A model generated the notes under the pieces. It was not told where the DNA came from. It made no database searches and saw nothing but the letters and a program-made list of their open reading frames with translations. From Methanothrix sp. (GTDB lineage Archaea; Halobacteriota; Methanosarcinia; Methanotrichales; Methanotrichaceae), in NCBI GenBank assembly GCA_026394565.1, contig JAPKYA010000031.1:1-64000 (forward strand): 64,000 bases of DNA, given 5' to 3'. Numbering within the stretch: position 1 is the first letter of the stretch; each line of letters opens with the position of its first letter. Of this stretch, positions 39,035-48,004 are shown piece after piece. The position numbers were made by a program, and so were the translations under genes.

Positions 39035-41353
39035 GTGTACCTGGACTATTTCCCTTATGAGTCCCTCCGGCCCTACCAGGATAGGATGTTGGACGCGGTC
39101 TATGATGTTGTAAGCATTGGCGATCATGGTGTGCTGATGATAGACGCGCCCACCGGCACGGGAAAGACGAGCTGCATTTGCTCGGTTTTAGCTGCCGCTG
39201 CCGGGAAGACCGTAGTTGCTGTGCGAACGGTATCTCAGATCGATATCTACATCGACGAGGTGAACAAGATCTGGTCAAAGACCCGGCACAGGCCGGAAAT
39301 AGCCTATATGGTAGGCAAGCAGAAGATCTGTCCCCTGGAAGATGAGTTTCGCGGTGAGAGCGTTTATGCCGGCTGCTCAAGGCTAAGAGAGTGGACAAAA
39401 AATTATGTCTCTTCAAGGATCGGCAAAAGCAATGCAAGCATCTATGACCCTGCCAACGACCGCCTGCCTGAGGAAGAGCCCGGCTATAGAACCTTCTGTC
39501 CCTATTACCTGAGAAGCAGAGAGGGCTTCGAGCTGAACGGAACGGTCCATTTCCGTCGATCTGCTCTTGCTCTGGATGTGGTGGAGGGCTTGAAGAAGAG
39601 AATCACACCTCCATCCCGACTAACGGAATCCTGCCAGGGAATCTGTCCTTACGAGATCATGAGCCTCTATGCTAAGAATTGCGACATGGTGATCATGAAC
39701 TATTCCCACCTCTTTTCCCCCGACTTTCAAGATATCATCTTTTCGTGGCTGGAGATGGAATCAGAAAAGGTTACCCTGATCATCGATGAGGCGCATAACC
39801 TGGGCGATGCCGTGCGGGCCATGAACTCGCGCCAACTTTCCATGCGCATGATAGATCTGGCGGAAAAAGAGGTAGAGAGGTTCGAAGGAAACCTCGGCCA
39901 GGCCCGACTGGAAGAGACGCGCGAAAAGGCTTCCTGGAGACGCGAGGGAATTAGAGTCATACGCCTTCTTCTTCCCCGGCTGAAGAGATTTTTGCAGAGC
40001 AAACAGGAGAGGATGCAAGAAGGGGAGGCTCTAATGGATGCAGATTTATTCCGCTCCTTCCTTTATGATGGTATAGCGGATATTGATGAAGCGCTATCCA
40101 ATTTCTCAGATGTTGCTGTGGCTGTAGCCGACCTGAATCTTGCGGAAGGCGACCGCGAAAACCTGCAGGGCGACATTCAGCCCAGCCTGGCACTGGTGCT
40201 TCTTTACCTCAGGGATGTGGAGACGGCGGAAAATGATTCATCCTATCAGAGAAAGATTGCAGTAACGGGTTCGAGCGGCCGGAAATTTGCGCGCCTGGAG
40301 GTCAATAATATAGATCCTGCCGCCAATATCCGACGCATCACCGATAACATCAATGCGACTATTATGCTCTCCGGCACCTTCTCCCCTCTGGAGGCCTATG
40401 AGCTGTACTGTCTGGGAGAAGAGAACCGGGCACAAAAGCTCAGCCTGCCCAACCCCTTTCCTAAAGAAAACCGCTTGCTTCTGGCAGCAAAAAGGGCGAC
40501 GACGCAGCTGGAGGCCAGGGAAGATGCGAGCAACAGGGAGGAGATATCAGGGCACATAAGATCGATAATAGAATGCGTTCCCGGCAATGTGGCTATCTTC
40601 TTTACTTCCTACCCCATGATGAACAATTACAAGGAGGAATGCCTCTCTTCCTGCAGAAAGGTTGGAAAGAAGCTGTGCGTCGAGCCTCGCAGCGCAGATG
40701 ATGTGCCCTCTATTTTGCAGGAGTTCTTCCGCCTGGCCGGGCGGGGCGGCGGGGTCTTGACGGGAGTATGCGGCGGAAAGCTGGCCGAGGGAATTGATTA
40801 CAAGGGTGAGGCTCTGAATGGGGTGGCCGTAGTGGGCCTGCCTCTGGCTGCATACGATGAGATTCAAAAAGAGATCAACGGCTATTATACCAGAAAGTAC
40901 GGCAAAGCAAAAGGAATGCTCATTGCCTATACTCTGCCGGCCATAAACCGGGGGCTTCAGGCCGCCGGTCGGGTCATCCGCTCCGAATCGGAAAGAGGTG
41001 TGCTCTTGTTCTGCGATCGCAGGTTTGCCGAAGACGGCCTGGGCGGTGTCAATGGATTTTTGCCTGATTGGGTGAAAGGGGAATTGATATTAGTAGATGC
41101 AACAGAGGGCAGGGAGATTATTTTGAAAAAGATCGCGCAGTGGAAGATGGAGAAATCACTCGAGAATAAGACAAGCCATGATGAGCTGCAAATGTCCAGG
41201 AGAGCAAAAGCAAGAAAGCCGGGCAAAAGAGATCTCCGGGATCTAGCCAGGTCGCTTGGGCTGGGGGTTGCCTCTGCCAAGAGCCCTGCCGCAAAATCTG
41301 CAACAAAACCTGCCGCAAAAAGCCCAGGCGAGGAACGAAAAGGAATTTTCTGA
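39035..41353 (+). CDS. Rad3/XPD-like (DEAD_2) DNA helicase, GTG start
   Basis: LMIDAPTGTGKTSCICSVL; NYSHLF; LIIDEAHNLGD; LSGTFSPLEAYE; GRVIRSESERGVLLFCDRRF; AAKSxxKPAAKSPG tail. Confidence 0.92.
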   Translation: MYLDYFPYESLRPYQDRMLDAVYDVVSIGDHGVLMIDAPTGTGKTSCICSVLAAAAGKTVVAVRTVSQIDIYIDEVNKIWSKTRHRPEIAYMVGKQKICPLEDEFRGESVYAGCSRLREWTKNYVSSRIGKSNASIYDPANDRLPEEEPGYRTFCPYYLRSREGFELNGTVHFRRSALALDVVEGLKKRITPPSRLTESCQGICPYEIMSLYAKNCDMVIMNYSHLFSPDFQDIIFSWLEMESEKVTLIIDEAHNLGDAVRAMNSRQLSMRMIDLAEKEVERFEGNLGQARLEETREKASWRREGIRVIRLLLPRLKRFLQSKQERMQEGEALMDADLFRSFLYDGIADIDEALSNFSDVAVAVADLNLAEGDRENLQGDIQPSLALVLLYLRDVETAENDSSYQRKIAVTGSSGRKFARLEVNNIDPAANIRRITDNINATIMLSGTFSPLEAYELYCLGEENRAQKLSLPNPFPKENRLLLAAKRATTQLEAREDASNREEISGHIRSIIECVPGNVAIFFTSYPMMNNYKEECLSSCRKVGKKLCVEPRSADDVPSILQEFFRLAGRGGGVLTGVCGGKLAEGIDYKGEALNGVAVVGLPLAAYDEIQKEINGYYTRKYGKAKGMLIAYTLPAINRGLQAAGRVIRSESERGVLLFCDRRFAEDGLGGVNGFLPDWVKGELILVDATEGREIILKKIAQWKMEKSLENKTSHDELQMSRRAKARKPGKRDLRDLARSLGLGVASAKSPAAKSATKPAAKSPGEERKGIF

Positions 41354-41364
41354 AAAAGGGCAGG

Positions 41365-41709
41365 CTAATCGATTTGAGAAGTCTCCAGCACGTGCAGGGG
41401 TATGGCTCCCAGGGCTTTTCCAATAGTGGATTTGGCTATGCGCCCGGCATGCTCCTCGCTCTCGGCATTGAAAATCTTTATTTCGAAGAGCAGCGCAACG
41501 AGGGCGGTGCTAGCGACTAGAAAGACGCCATCGAGGGGCTCTTTGCACTCTGGGCAGTCCCACTGGCCCACCTCTACCTCTACGAAGTCCATCTTTCTCT
41601 GATTCAATCTCTTGCCGGCTTCCGAGATGGCCACGCCTATGGCATCATCCTCAGTCTTGACATCTCTTACCAGCCAGGCACCTTCCAGAAGGACATTGAA
41701 ATTGGGCAT
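41365..41709 (-). CDS. UPF0212/DUF555 family protein
   Basis: MPNFNVLLEGAWLVRDVKTEDDAIGVAISEAGKRLNQRKMDFVEVEVGQWDCPECKEPLDGVFLVAS. Confidence 0.9.
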   Translation of the reverse strand: MPNFNVLLEGAWLVRDVKTEDDAIGVAISEAGKRLNQRKMDFVEVEVGQWDCPECKEPLDGVFLVASTALVALLFEIKIFNAESEEHAGRIAKSTIGKALGAIPLHVLETSQID

Positions 41710-41764
41710 CACAAAGGCCTTGGTAGGACCTATCATATAGTCCTTGTGATGATCAAATAACAGC

Positions 41765-42529
41765 GTGTTAATAGTATACAGCAGAAAATATGAGCAAAGA
41801 TATCCGGCCAACCCTGTGGAAAATCCGGATCGTGTGCGACTGCCGGCTGTTGAGCTGCAAAAGTCCGGCTATACGTTCATAGAGCCGCGGCCCTGCAGCC
41901 TGCAGGAAATTCGCAAAGTCCACGGCAGAGAGCATATCGATCGCGTAAAACAGTGCGGTCACTTTGAAACGGCGTCGCTTGCCGCTGGCGGAGCCGTCTG
42001 CGCCGCAAATCTGGCCCTGCAGGGTGAACCGGCCTTCGCACTTGTGCGCCCGCCAGGGCACCATGCCGCGGCCAACCGGGCATGGGGAATGTGCTACTTC
42101 AATAACATGGCCATTGCCGTGCAAGAGATCAGGCCAAAGGCGAAGCGAGTGCTGATCATTGATATCGACCTGCACTATGGAGACGGCACAGTGAGCATCT
42201 TTCGGGGCGACTCTAATGTAAAGATTGTCAACCCCTGGTCGGTTGATGAGAACTTCGAGTATCTGAGCATGGATGAGAGCCGCTATTTAGGCCAGGTGGA
42301 GAGGGCCTTCCTGGACTTTGATTACGATATTGTGGGCGTCTCTGCGGGTTTTGACACTTACATCGAGGACTGGGGCAAGCTGCTGAAGAGGGAGGACTAC
42401 GGGAAGATCGGCAGAGCCATCCGGGCGGGGTCGGAGAGGTGCGGAGGGCGCAGATTCGCGGTGCTGGAGGGCGGATACCATCCGGATCTGAAGTGGTGCA
42501 TAATGAGCTTCATGGAAGGATTTGAATGA
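41765..42529 (+). CDS. Histone deacetylase/acetylpolyamine aminohydrolase-like protein
   Basis: VRPPGHHAAANRAWGMCYFNNMAIAV; IIDIDLHYGDGT; SAGFDTY; VLEGGYHPD. Confidence 0.92.
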   Translation: MLIVYSRKYEQRYPANPVENPDRVRLPAVELQKSGYTFIEPRPCSLQEIRKVHGREHIDRVKQCGHFETASLAAGGAVCAANLALQGEPAFALVRPPGHHAAANRAWGMCYFNNMAIAVQEIRPKAKRVLIIDIDLHYGDGTVSIFRGDSNVKIVNPWSVDENFEYLSMDESRYLGQVERAFLDFDYDIVGVSAGFDTYIEDWGKLLKREDYGKIGRAIRAGSERCGGRRFAVLEGGYHPDLKWCIMSFMEGFE

Positions 42530-42554
42530 GTTTGCTAATGATGCATCATGACGG

Positions 42555-42830
42555 CAATTCTCACAGGATCTCCAGGCGTTCATCCCCTCGGCCTCTCCTC
42601 CCCAGTCGCAGAGAGCCTCTCCTGGACCGTCTTGTGGGCTGCAATGAGAATGTCTATGTCGCAGATGTTGCCCATGGACTTCAAACGGTCCACCTCAAGG
42701 AGGAAGTGGCCCACAAGCTCGTGGGATGGATGGGCCAATAGAGGTCGGTATATAGTCCTTGAATGTGTGACCCTGGACGAACTCGCCGCACTCGCATAGT
42801 ATCGTTCTCTTCAATAATTTTCAAAGAGCC
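42555..42830 (-). pseudogene. Internally deleted copy of the 45025-45354 gene
   Basis: Minus strand: LKRTILCECGEFVQGHTFKDYIPTSIGPSI joined directly to (frameshifted) ELVGHFLLEVDRLKSMGNICDIDILIAAHKTVQE. Confidence 0.85.
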
Positions 42831-42847
42831 CAAGGCGCAGTGCAGCC

Positions 42848-45028
42848 TCATTTTGAACGTGCTTTTGGCTTAACCGGGTTGCAGAGCTTAGCCACATTAG
42901 GTTGAGTGCAGAGATCTACCATAAATGTAGTATTTTCCCCAGATTTGATCTGAAGCTCTTTTAATTTAGGCATTACATTTTGCTTGAATTTTTCAAAGGC
43001 TTTTTGATTATCAATTGCTTCAACGATTTTCTTTATCACAATCGTCTTTGCGTTCCTGGAAGCCATCTCATATTTGCCATACAACAAACTCTTCTTCACA
43101 AATGATCCCAGCCTTTCCGCGGCAACTCTTAGCATTTTATCTTTAGCACCACTATCCTTGGAAGAAATTGCTGAAGAAAATACTTTGACAAATGCATCCG
43201 TATCAGCAAAAATCTCATTATTGGCACTTGTCACTTGTGCATCGATATTCTGCCTAAGAGTAGGTTCTCTGGCCTTTCCAAGCGTGGATTCTGCCTGGAG
43301 AGCTTTTTTTATCCAGAATTCTTGCGAAGAGACATCGGCTCCGAACTCATTCTTCATCCTTTTGCTCAATTCCAATGCCATAGTCTGAAGAGGAATCGCC
43401 CTTTTCCAAGCTCCAGTTGTCTTATCACTTAATGTTTGCAGGTTATTTTTCGCGATGTCCATGACGTGACGCCTTTCTGCCTGGCTAATGCGATTATGCT
43501 TTATTTCGTGTGCTATTGTTAGTGCTATCTCCTCTTCAGAGTTAGATGGCCCAACTCTAATAAATAATTTATACTCAGAGACTTCAGTTAAAAAACAAAG
43601 CGGGATGACTCTTCCGATGCATTCTATTTTTTTAAATTTTATACCTTCAATAGAAGTTCCTTTCTCACTTCCCGTCAATGTAGGGTCAAAGTATAGCTTA
43701 CCCTCCTCAGAGCTTGCATAACCTTTGAAGACCCCACCATATCTGTATTGAATGATATAGGAAAAATCCTTATTTCTTCTCTTCAAGAACTGTTCAAATT
43801 CAATTTGCGAAATTACCTTGGATTGTTTAGCACGCGATAAAGGTCTTCTTGATGCTTTTCTTTTTTTCTGAATTAAAGGGAAAGCGTTCAAATTTATCAA
43901 TGTTCTAGATCCCATCGATGGCCCGGTCACTCGACTCTCTATAAATGTATCCATTGCTTCAGATTCTTCACATCGAACTTTTTGATTTTTTGCAATATTA
44001 GAATTCTCAAGATGTCTATCGATTGGACTATTCTGCTGCAAAACATGTGTTAGCTCATGTGCCAGAAGGGTTCTTCCAGAGGTGGTATCTGTTGTATATT
44101 GGCTCAATCCAAAAACCACCTCATTGCCTATAGTGAAGGCTTTTGCATTCAGTTTGCTGGCCAACGCTGATGATTGTGTATTATTGTGAATTCTCACCCG
44201 TCCAAAATCGTACCCGAATCTTGGCTCAAAAAAGTCACGCTCGGACTGTGACAGAGGCTGCCCTCCACTACTCATAGAACGAATCCATCCCTCCAAGTAA
44301 GGTCTCGCTTTCGGCTTATGTTTACTTGTTTGCCTCTTCAGAATGGATTCTTCATCCACTACTCCAGTTTCATCTTGATTTTGGATCGAACCACTCAGTT
44401 GTTCGGCCAGAACCAGCTCTTCCTCCGCATCTTCAGATTCTGCCTGCCTTTGAATCAACGGTGAGATCTTACGATCAATGGTTTTAGCCTGAAGAGTCTC
44501 CTCCTCTTCATCCTCCTTTAGCATTTCTTCTTGCCTCTGAATTAGAGAAAGATCGAAAAGCGGCTTGGCCTGGACTTTTTCCTCTTCTTCCTCCGATTGC
44601 CTCTGCAGATCTTCCTCGCGCTCCGGACATGCCTGCTGGACACGATTTACATGTCCCGACGCCGCAGGTTCCGGCATGTTCATCACATGCTCTGCTATCC
44701 TGTCTGCTTCCCGCTCGTACGGATCATCAGATCTATTGATTGCTAGCTTCGCCTGCACCGCCAGGCCCTGCATGAACCTGTTCCCCAGGCTCTTTTGCAG
44801 CGACATCGCAGTCGTGCGCCTGGCGGGGAAAGGCATTGCGGCCAGCTTCTCGTTAAGGTCTCCTGGAGAAGAACGGCAGCCTCTGCACATCCTTTTCAGC
44901 ATGAGCCCATTCAGTAAACCGATCTCAGCTTCAGGCTGCAGCTTAGCCTGAGTAACACTGGCAGTGTATTTCTGCAAGGATGCGCTTTCATTCTTCCCGG
45001 CGTTCACGTTCGCCGCCGTCTCTTTCAT
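42848..45028 (-). CDS. DUF4157 (eCIS core domain) protein with C-terminal second HExxH motif; candidate eCIS cargo
   Basis: LLAHELTHVLQQ and DDPYEREADRIAEHVM (DUF4157 hallmarks); acidic/QAK-rich linker; C-terminal IALTIAHEIKHNR. Confidence 0.85.
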   Translation of the reverse strand: MKETAANVNAGKNESASLQKYTASVTQAKLQPEAEIGLLNGLMLKRMCRGCRSSPGDLNEKLAAMPFPARRTTAMSLQKSLGNRFMQGLAVQAKLAINRSDDPYEREADRIAEHVMNMPEPAASGHVNRVQQACPEREEDLQRQSEEEEEKVQAKPLFDLSLIQRQEEMLKEDEEEETLQAKTIDRKISPLIQRQAESEDAEEELVLAEQLSGSIQNQDETGVVDEESILKRQTSKHKPKARPYLEGWIRSMSSGGQPLSQSERDFFEPRFGYDFGRVRIHNNTQSSALASKLNAKAFTIGNEVVFGLSQYTTDTTSGRTLLAHELTHVLQQNSPIDRHLENSNIAKNQKVRCEESEAMDTFIESRVTGPSMGSRTLINLNAFPLIQKKRKASRRPLSRAKQSKVISQIEFEQFLKRRNKDFSYIIQYRYGGVFKGYASSEEGKLYFDPTLTGSEKGTSIEGIKFKKIECIGRVIPLCFLTEVSEYKLFIRVGPSNSEEEIALTIAHEIKHNRISQAERRHVMDIAKNNLQTLSDKTTGAWKRAIPLQTMALELSKRMKNEFGADVSSQEFWIKKALQAESTLGKAREPTLRQNIDAQVTSANNEIFADTDAFVKVFSSAISSKDSGAKDKMLRVAAERLGSFVKKSLLYGKYEMASRNAKTIVIKKIVEAIDNQKAFEKFKQNVMPKLKELQIKSGENTTFMVDLCTQPNVAKLCNPVKPKARSK

Positions 45029-45354
45029 GGCCCTTTCACCTTCTTGTGGGCCGCAATGAGGATGTCTATGTCGCTGATGTTGCCCCTGGACTTCAAACGG
45101 TCCACTTCAAGGAGGAAGAGGCCCACAAGCTCTTCCTCCATCTTGTTCATCTCAGCAAACCGCATGGCTATGCCCTTGAGCTGGATGCGTGTCGAGAACC
45201 TCTTGGGAAGCTCGCCGTCCACCAGGTCGAAGATGAGGCCGCAGACAGAGTGGCCGAAGGTGGGGGTGGATGGGCCGATGGAAGTGGGTATGTAATCCTT
45301 GAAGGTGTGACCCTGGACGAAATCGCCGCACTCGCACAGTATTGTCCTTTTCAA
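45025..45354 (-). CDS. Small protein of unknown function translationally coupled to the DUF4157 gene
   Basis: MKRTILCECGDFVQGHTFKDYIPTSIGP...ELVGLFLLEVDRLKSRGNISDIDILIAAHKKVKGP; ATGA overlap 45025-45028. Confidence 0.7.
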   Translation of the reverse strand: MKRTILCECGDFVQGHTFKDYIPTSIGPSTPTFGHSVCGLIFDLVDGELPKRFSTRIQLKGIAMRFAEMNKMEEELVGLFLLEVDRLKSRGNISDIDILIAAHKKVKGP

Positions 45355-45832
45355 GATACCATCTCAGATGAGCTTGATAATTTGTCAGGAACCCTTGGAG
45401 CCTAAAAGGCCGGGTCAGAGACTTCACATCACGAGCGCTTGCCTCTCAGCCAGGCTTTCCAGATCTCCGAAAATATTATTCCTACAGTATACTTCCCTCA
45501 AAAGGTGACGATCCCTTAAAAACTTTGTTACGGAGGATAACTTCGGAATTAATTTTTCGCTAATTTTCGAGCTGATTTTTACTCATGACCGTTGCCTTAG
45601 ATTGTGAGAATGGCTATTTTATATTATTATGTTAACATTAAAGAAACGTTGTCTATGAGTATATACCTGTATTTTAACTTAATGCATTTTTTTAGAATAT
45701 TCTCATGATGCCTGGATAGATACGTCAGGAATAGACGGAGGCCATCGTAGAGGTATTTTTGCGTCATGAAAGAAAAAGGCAAATGCAGGTTTGTGCATCA
45801 GCCTTGAATATGCGACAAAGAGATCTTCAACA

Positions 45833-45915
45833 GATTGCCGCTCCTGTTGCCAGCTGAGCCGCATGCGCCGCAAAGCTGGCCCTGGGGGTTTGTGCTACTT
45901 CAACAGCATGGGGTA
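45833..45915 (+). pseudogene. HDAC gene fragment
   Basis: 'gccgcatgcgccgcaaagctggccctg...tgtgctacttcaacagcatgg' matches 41990-42110 of the HDAC gene with an internal deletion. Confidence 0.7.
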
Positions 45916-45954
45916 GTGGATCAATTATGGGTTGGAATTTTAGAATTGTCATTC

Positions 45955-46030
45955 TCTCATCTGGATTTCGCGTCTTCGCTTGAACTGGGATCTCGCGCGA
46001 AGCCGTAAAGGCTGCGAAGATGGCAATCAT
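45955..46030. repeat. Dispersed GC-rich intergenic repeat (third copy)
   Basis: 'ctcatctggatttcgcgtcttcgcttgaactgggatctcgcgcgaagccgtaaaggctgcgaag' resembles 14290-14360 and 10385-10430. Confidence 0.6.
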
Positions 46031-46149
46031 GATTGCACGCATTAGGCGACCGAGCAAAACGTCAACTAAATATTGCATCACGATCCCTGAAACACTTGGT
46101 GAGATAATTGCGGTTGTTGGTCGGAGAAGATGATTAGGCTCCTGTGTGG

Positions 46150-47991
46150 TTACCGTTTGGGTACATACATAGTTGAGCTTGATTTCATGCCACCACCGTG
46201 CTCTCTATCCACCCATGATTTCTTTCTGACTTCTTCTGACCATCCCATCGTTTTTGCCCACCATATTGCGCGTCTTTGCTCGACATCCGTGATTTGGCTG
46301 GGGATCTCTACTGCGTTTCCCTGCTTTACAGGTTTATACAGGTCAGGGTCTTTTATCCCGAGTTTCTCACATAATTCGGATTCATCCCTGCAAACGAAAG
46401 CCACTCTAAGCGTCTGGTTATATTCTTTGTCACTTTTATACTCCACACCTGAAATCTTTCTTGCTTTTTCTTCTTGTTTATCCAGTGCTTGTTGCTGTTC
46501 CATGGAAAGCCTTATGCCTTCCAATTCACCCCAATTTTTCGCGTTATGGAACTCATATAGCACCGCTGGTACTATATCCTTGATATTGCATAAGCCAGTA
46601 CTCACCATGATATTTACTGGCATAGGTTTTCCGCCTAACCCTATCCCTCCGCCACCAGTAAACGCCCCTGTTGGAGCCCAATTGGTTGATCTTTGATCCA
46701 ATGACGACGTAATGGTTAAATGAATTGGAATTGTTGCTTTCCTAATCCTAAGGCCTTTTATCGCTGGGATGCTATCTGCAGGGAAAACAAATTCTTTAAT
46801 CATTAGGATCAACTTTTGGGCATTTTCATTCCGTGCTTCTGGAAGGCTTTCCAGAATTTCTACGAATTGGTCCTTAGTTACACCTTCATCAGGTATTCTA
46901 TCCCATATTTGATTCTTAGCATAATTATGTTCATCAAAATACCATTTTCCGACCTGTTCCAGGTGAGAATCGGTCACCATCATTTTATCCTCTTTCCTAT
47001 ATATACACCAATTGATGATTTGTGTTTTGATCCAATCCTTATCAATCACTTCCTTCTTTTTATCTTGTCGACGGACAAGGGCCGCTAACCAATATTTAAA
47101 TGCGTTTTCATTAGGGTCAAAATCTTGTCCTTTCTCGCCTGATTTCGGTGAGTGGAGAATAACCCGCTGGATCATGTTGCGTTGAATTGACCCTTTTTTT
47201 TGCTGCACCACATGCGTCAGCTCGTGTGCCAGCAGCCTCTGCCCCTCGGAGCTCTCAGGTCGGTACTCCCCCTGCCGGAGAAATATGTCCTGTCCCCTGG
47301 TGAAGGCCCGCGCCTGGATGGAGCGGCTCAGCCTATCTGCCTGAGCATCGGAATGAACTCTCACTGAGCTGAAATCGACCCCGAAAGCCCCCTCCATTCT
47401 GCTTCTCACCATATCTGCCAGCGGCCTGCCGTTTCCCCTGGCCTGCGCAAGGGACCGCTGCAAATCTGCCGCGGCACCTCCCACCTCTGAGCCGACGCGC
47501 TGAATTAGTGACTTGGTCTGAAGCTTTTCTTTTTCCTCAATCTTCCTCTGCACCAGAGGCGTTATCCTTTTCGCCAGCGGCTTGGCCTGGATCTTTTCCT
47601 CCTCTTCCTCTTCTACCAGCCTATGCAAAGCCACAGTCTCCGGCGTTCTCATCACCTGCTCAGCAACCCTGTCCGCTTCGCTCTCATACTGATCATCCGC
47701 CGGTCCAACCATGAGCTTCGCCTGCACCGCCATTCCCTGCACGAACCTGTTCCCCTTCGCCCTCTGCAGTGAAAGCGCCGCCTCTTTCCTTGAGCCGGCC
47801 GGCATCCCCGCCATCCTCCCGGCCAGCGACGCAAGCGCAGGTGCGCATCTGCTGCACCCGATCCTCTGCACGATGTTCATGAGGGGGCCATTCCCCGCCC
47901 CCGGCTCATCAAAGACAGGACTTGATACCCCGGCCTTCCTCTGGACAGAAGCACTTGCGGTCTTCTTCTCAGAAGCAGCAGATTCTTTCAT
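46150..47991 (-). CDS. DUF4157 (eCIS core domain) protein with different C-terminal domain; candidate eCIS cargo
   Basis: LLAHELTHVVQQKKGSIQRN; DDQYESEADRVAEQVM; C-terminal unique region ...VLYEFHNAKNWGELEGIRL... Confidence 0.85.
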   Translation of the reverse strand: MKESAASEKKTASASVQRKAGVSSPVFDEPGAGNGPLMNIVQRIGCSRCAPALASLAGRMAGMPAGSRKEAALSLQRAKGNRFVQGMAVQAKLMVGPADDQYESEADRVAEQVMRTPETVALHRLVEEEEEEKIQAKPLAKRITPLVQRKIEEKEKLQTKSLIQRVGSEVGGAAADLQRSLAQARGNGRPLADMVRSRMEGAFGVDFSSVRVHSDAQADRLSRSIQARAFTRGQDIFLRQGEYRPESSEGQRLLAHELTHVVQQKKGSIQRNMIQRVILHSPKSGEKGQDFDPNENAFKYWLAALVRRQDKKKEVIDKDWIKTQIINWCIYRKEDKMMVTDSHLEQVGKWYFDEHNYAKNQIWDRIPDEGVTKDQFVEILESLPEARNENAQKLILMIKEFVFPADSIPAIKGLRIRKATIPIHLTITSSLDQRSTNWAPTGAFTGGGGIGLGGKPMPVNIMVSTGLCNIKDIVPAVLYEFHNAKNWGELEGIRLSMEQQQALDKQEEKARKISGVEYKSDKEYNQTLRVAFVCRDESELCEKLGIKDPDLYKPVKQGNAVEIPSQITDVEQRRAIWWAKTMGWSEEVRKKSWVDREHGGGMKSSSTMYVPKR

Positions 47992-48004
47992 TCCCCATCA
48001 CTCC

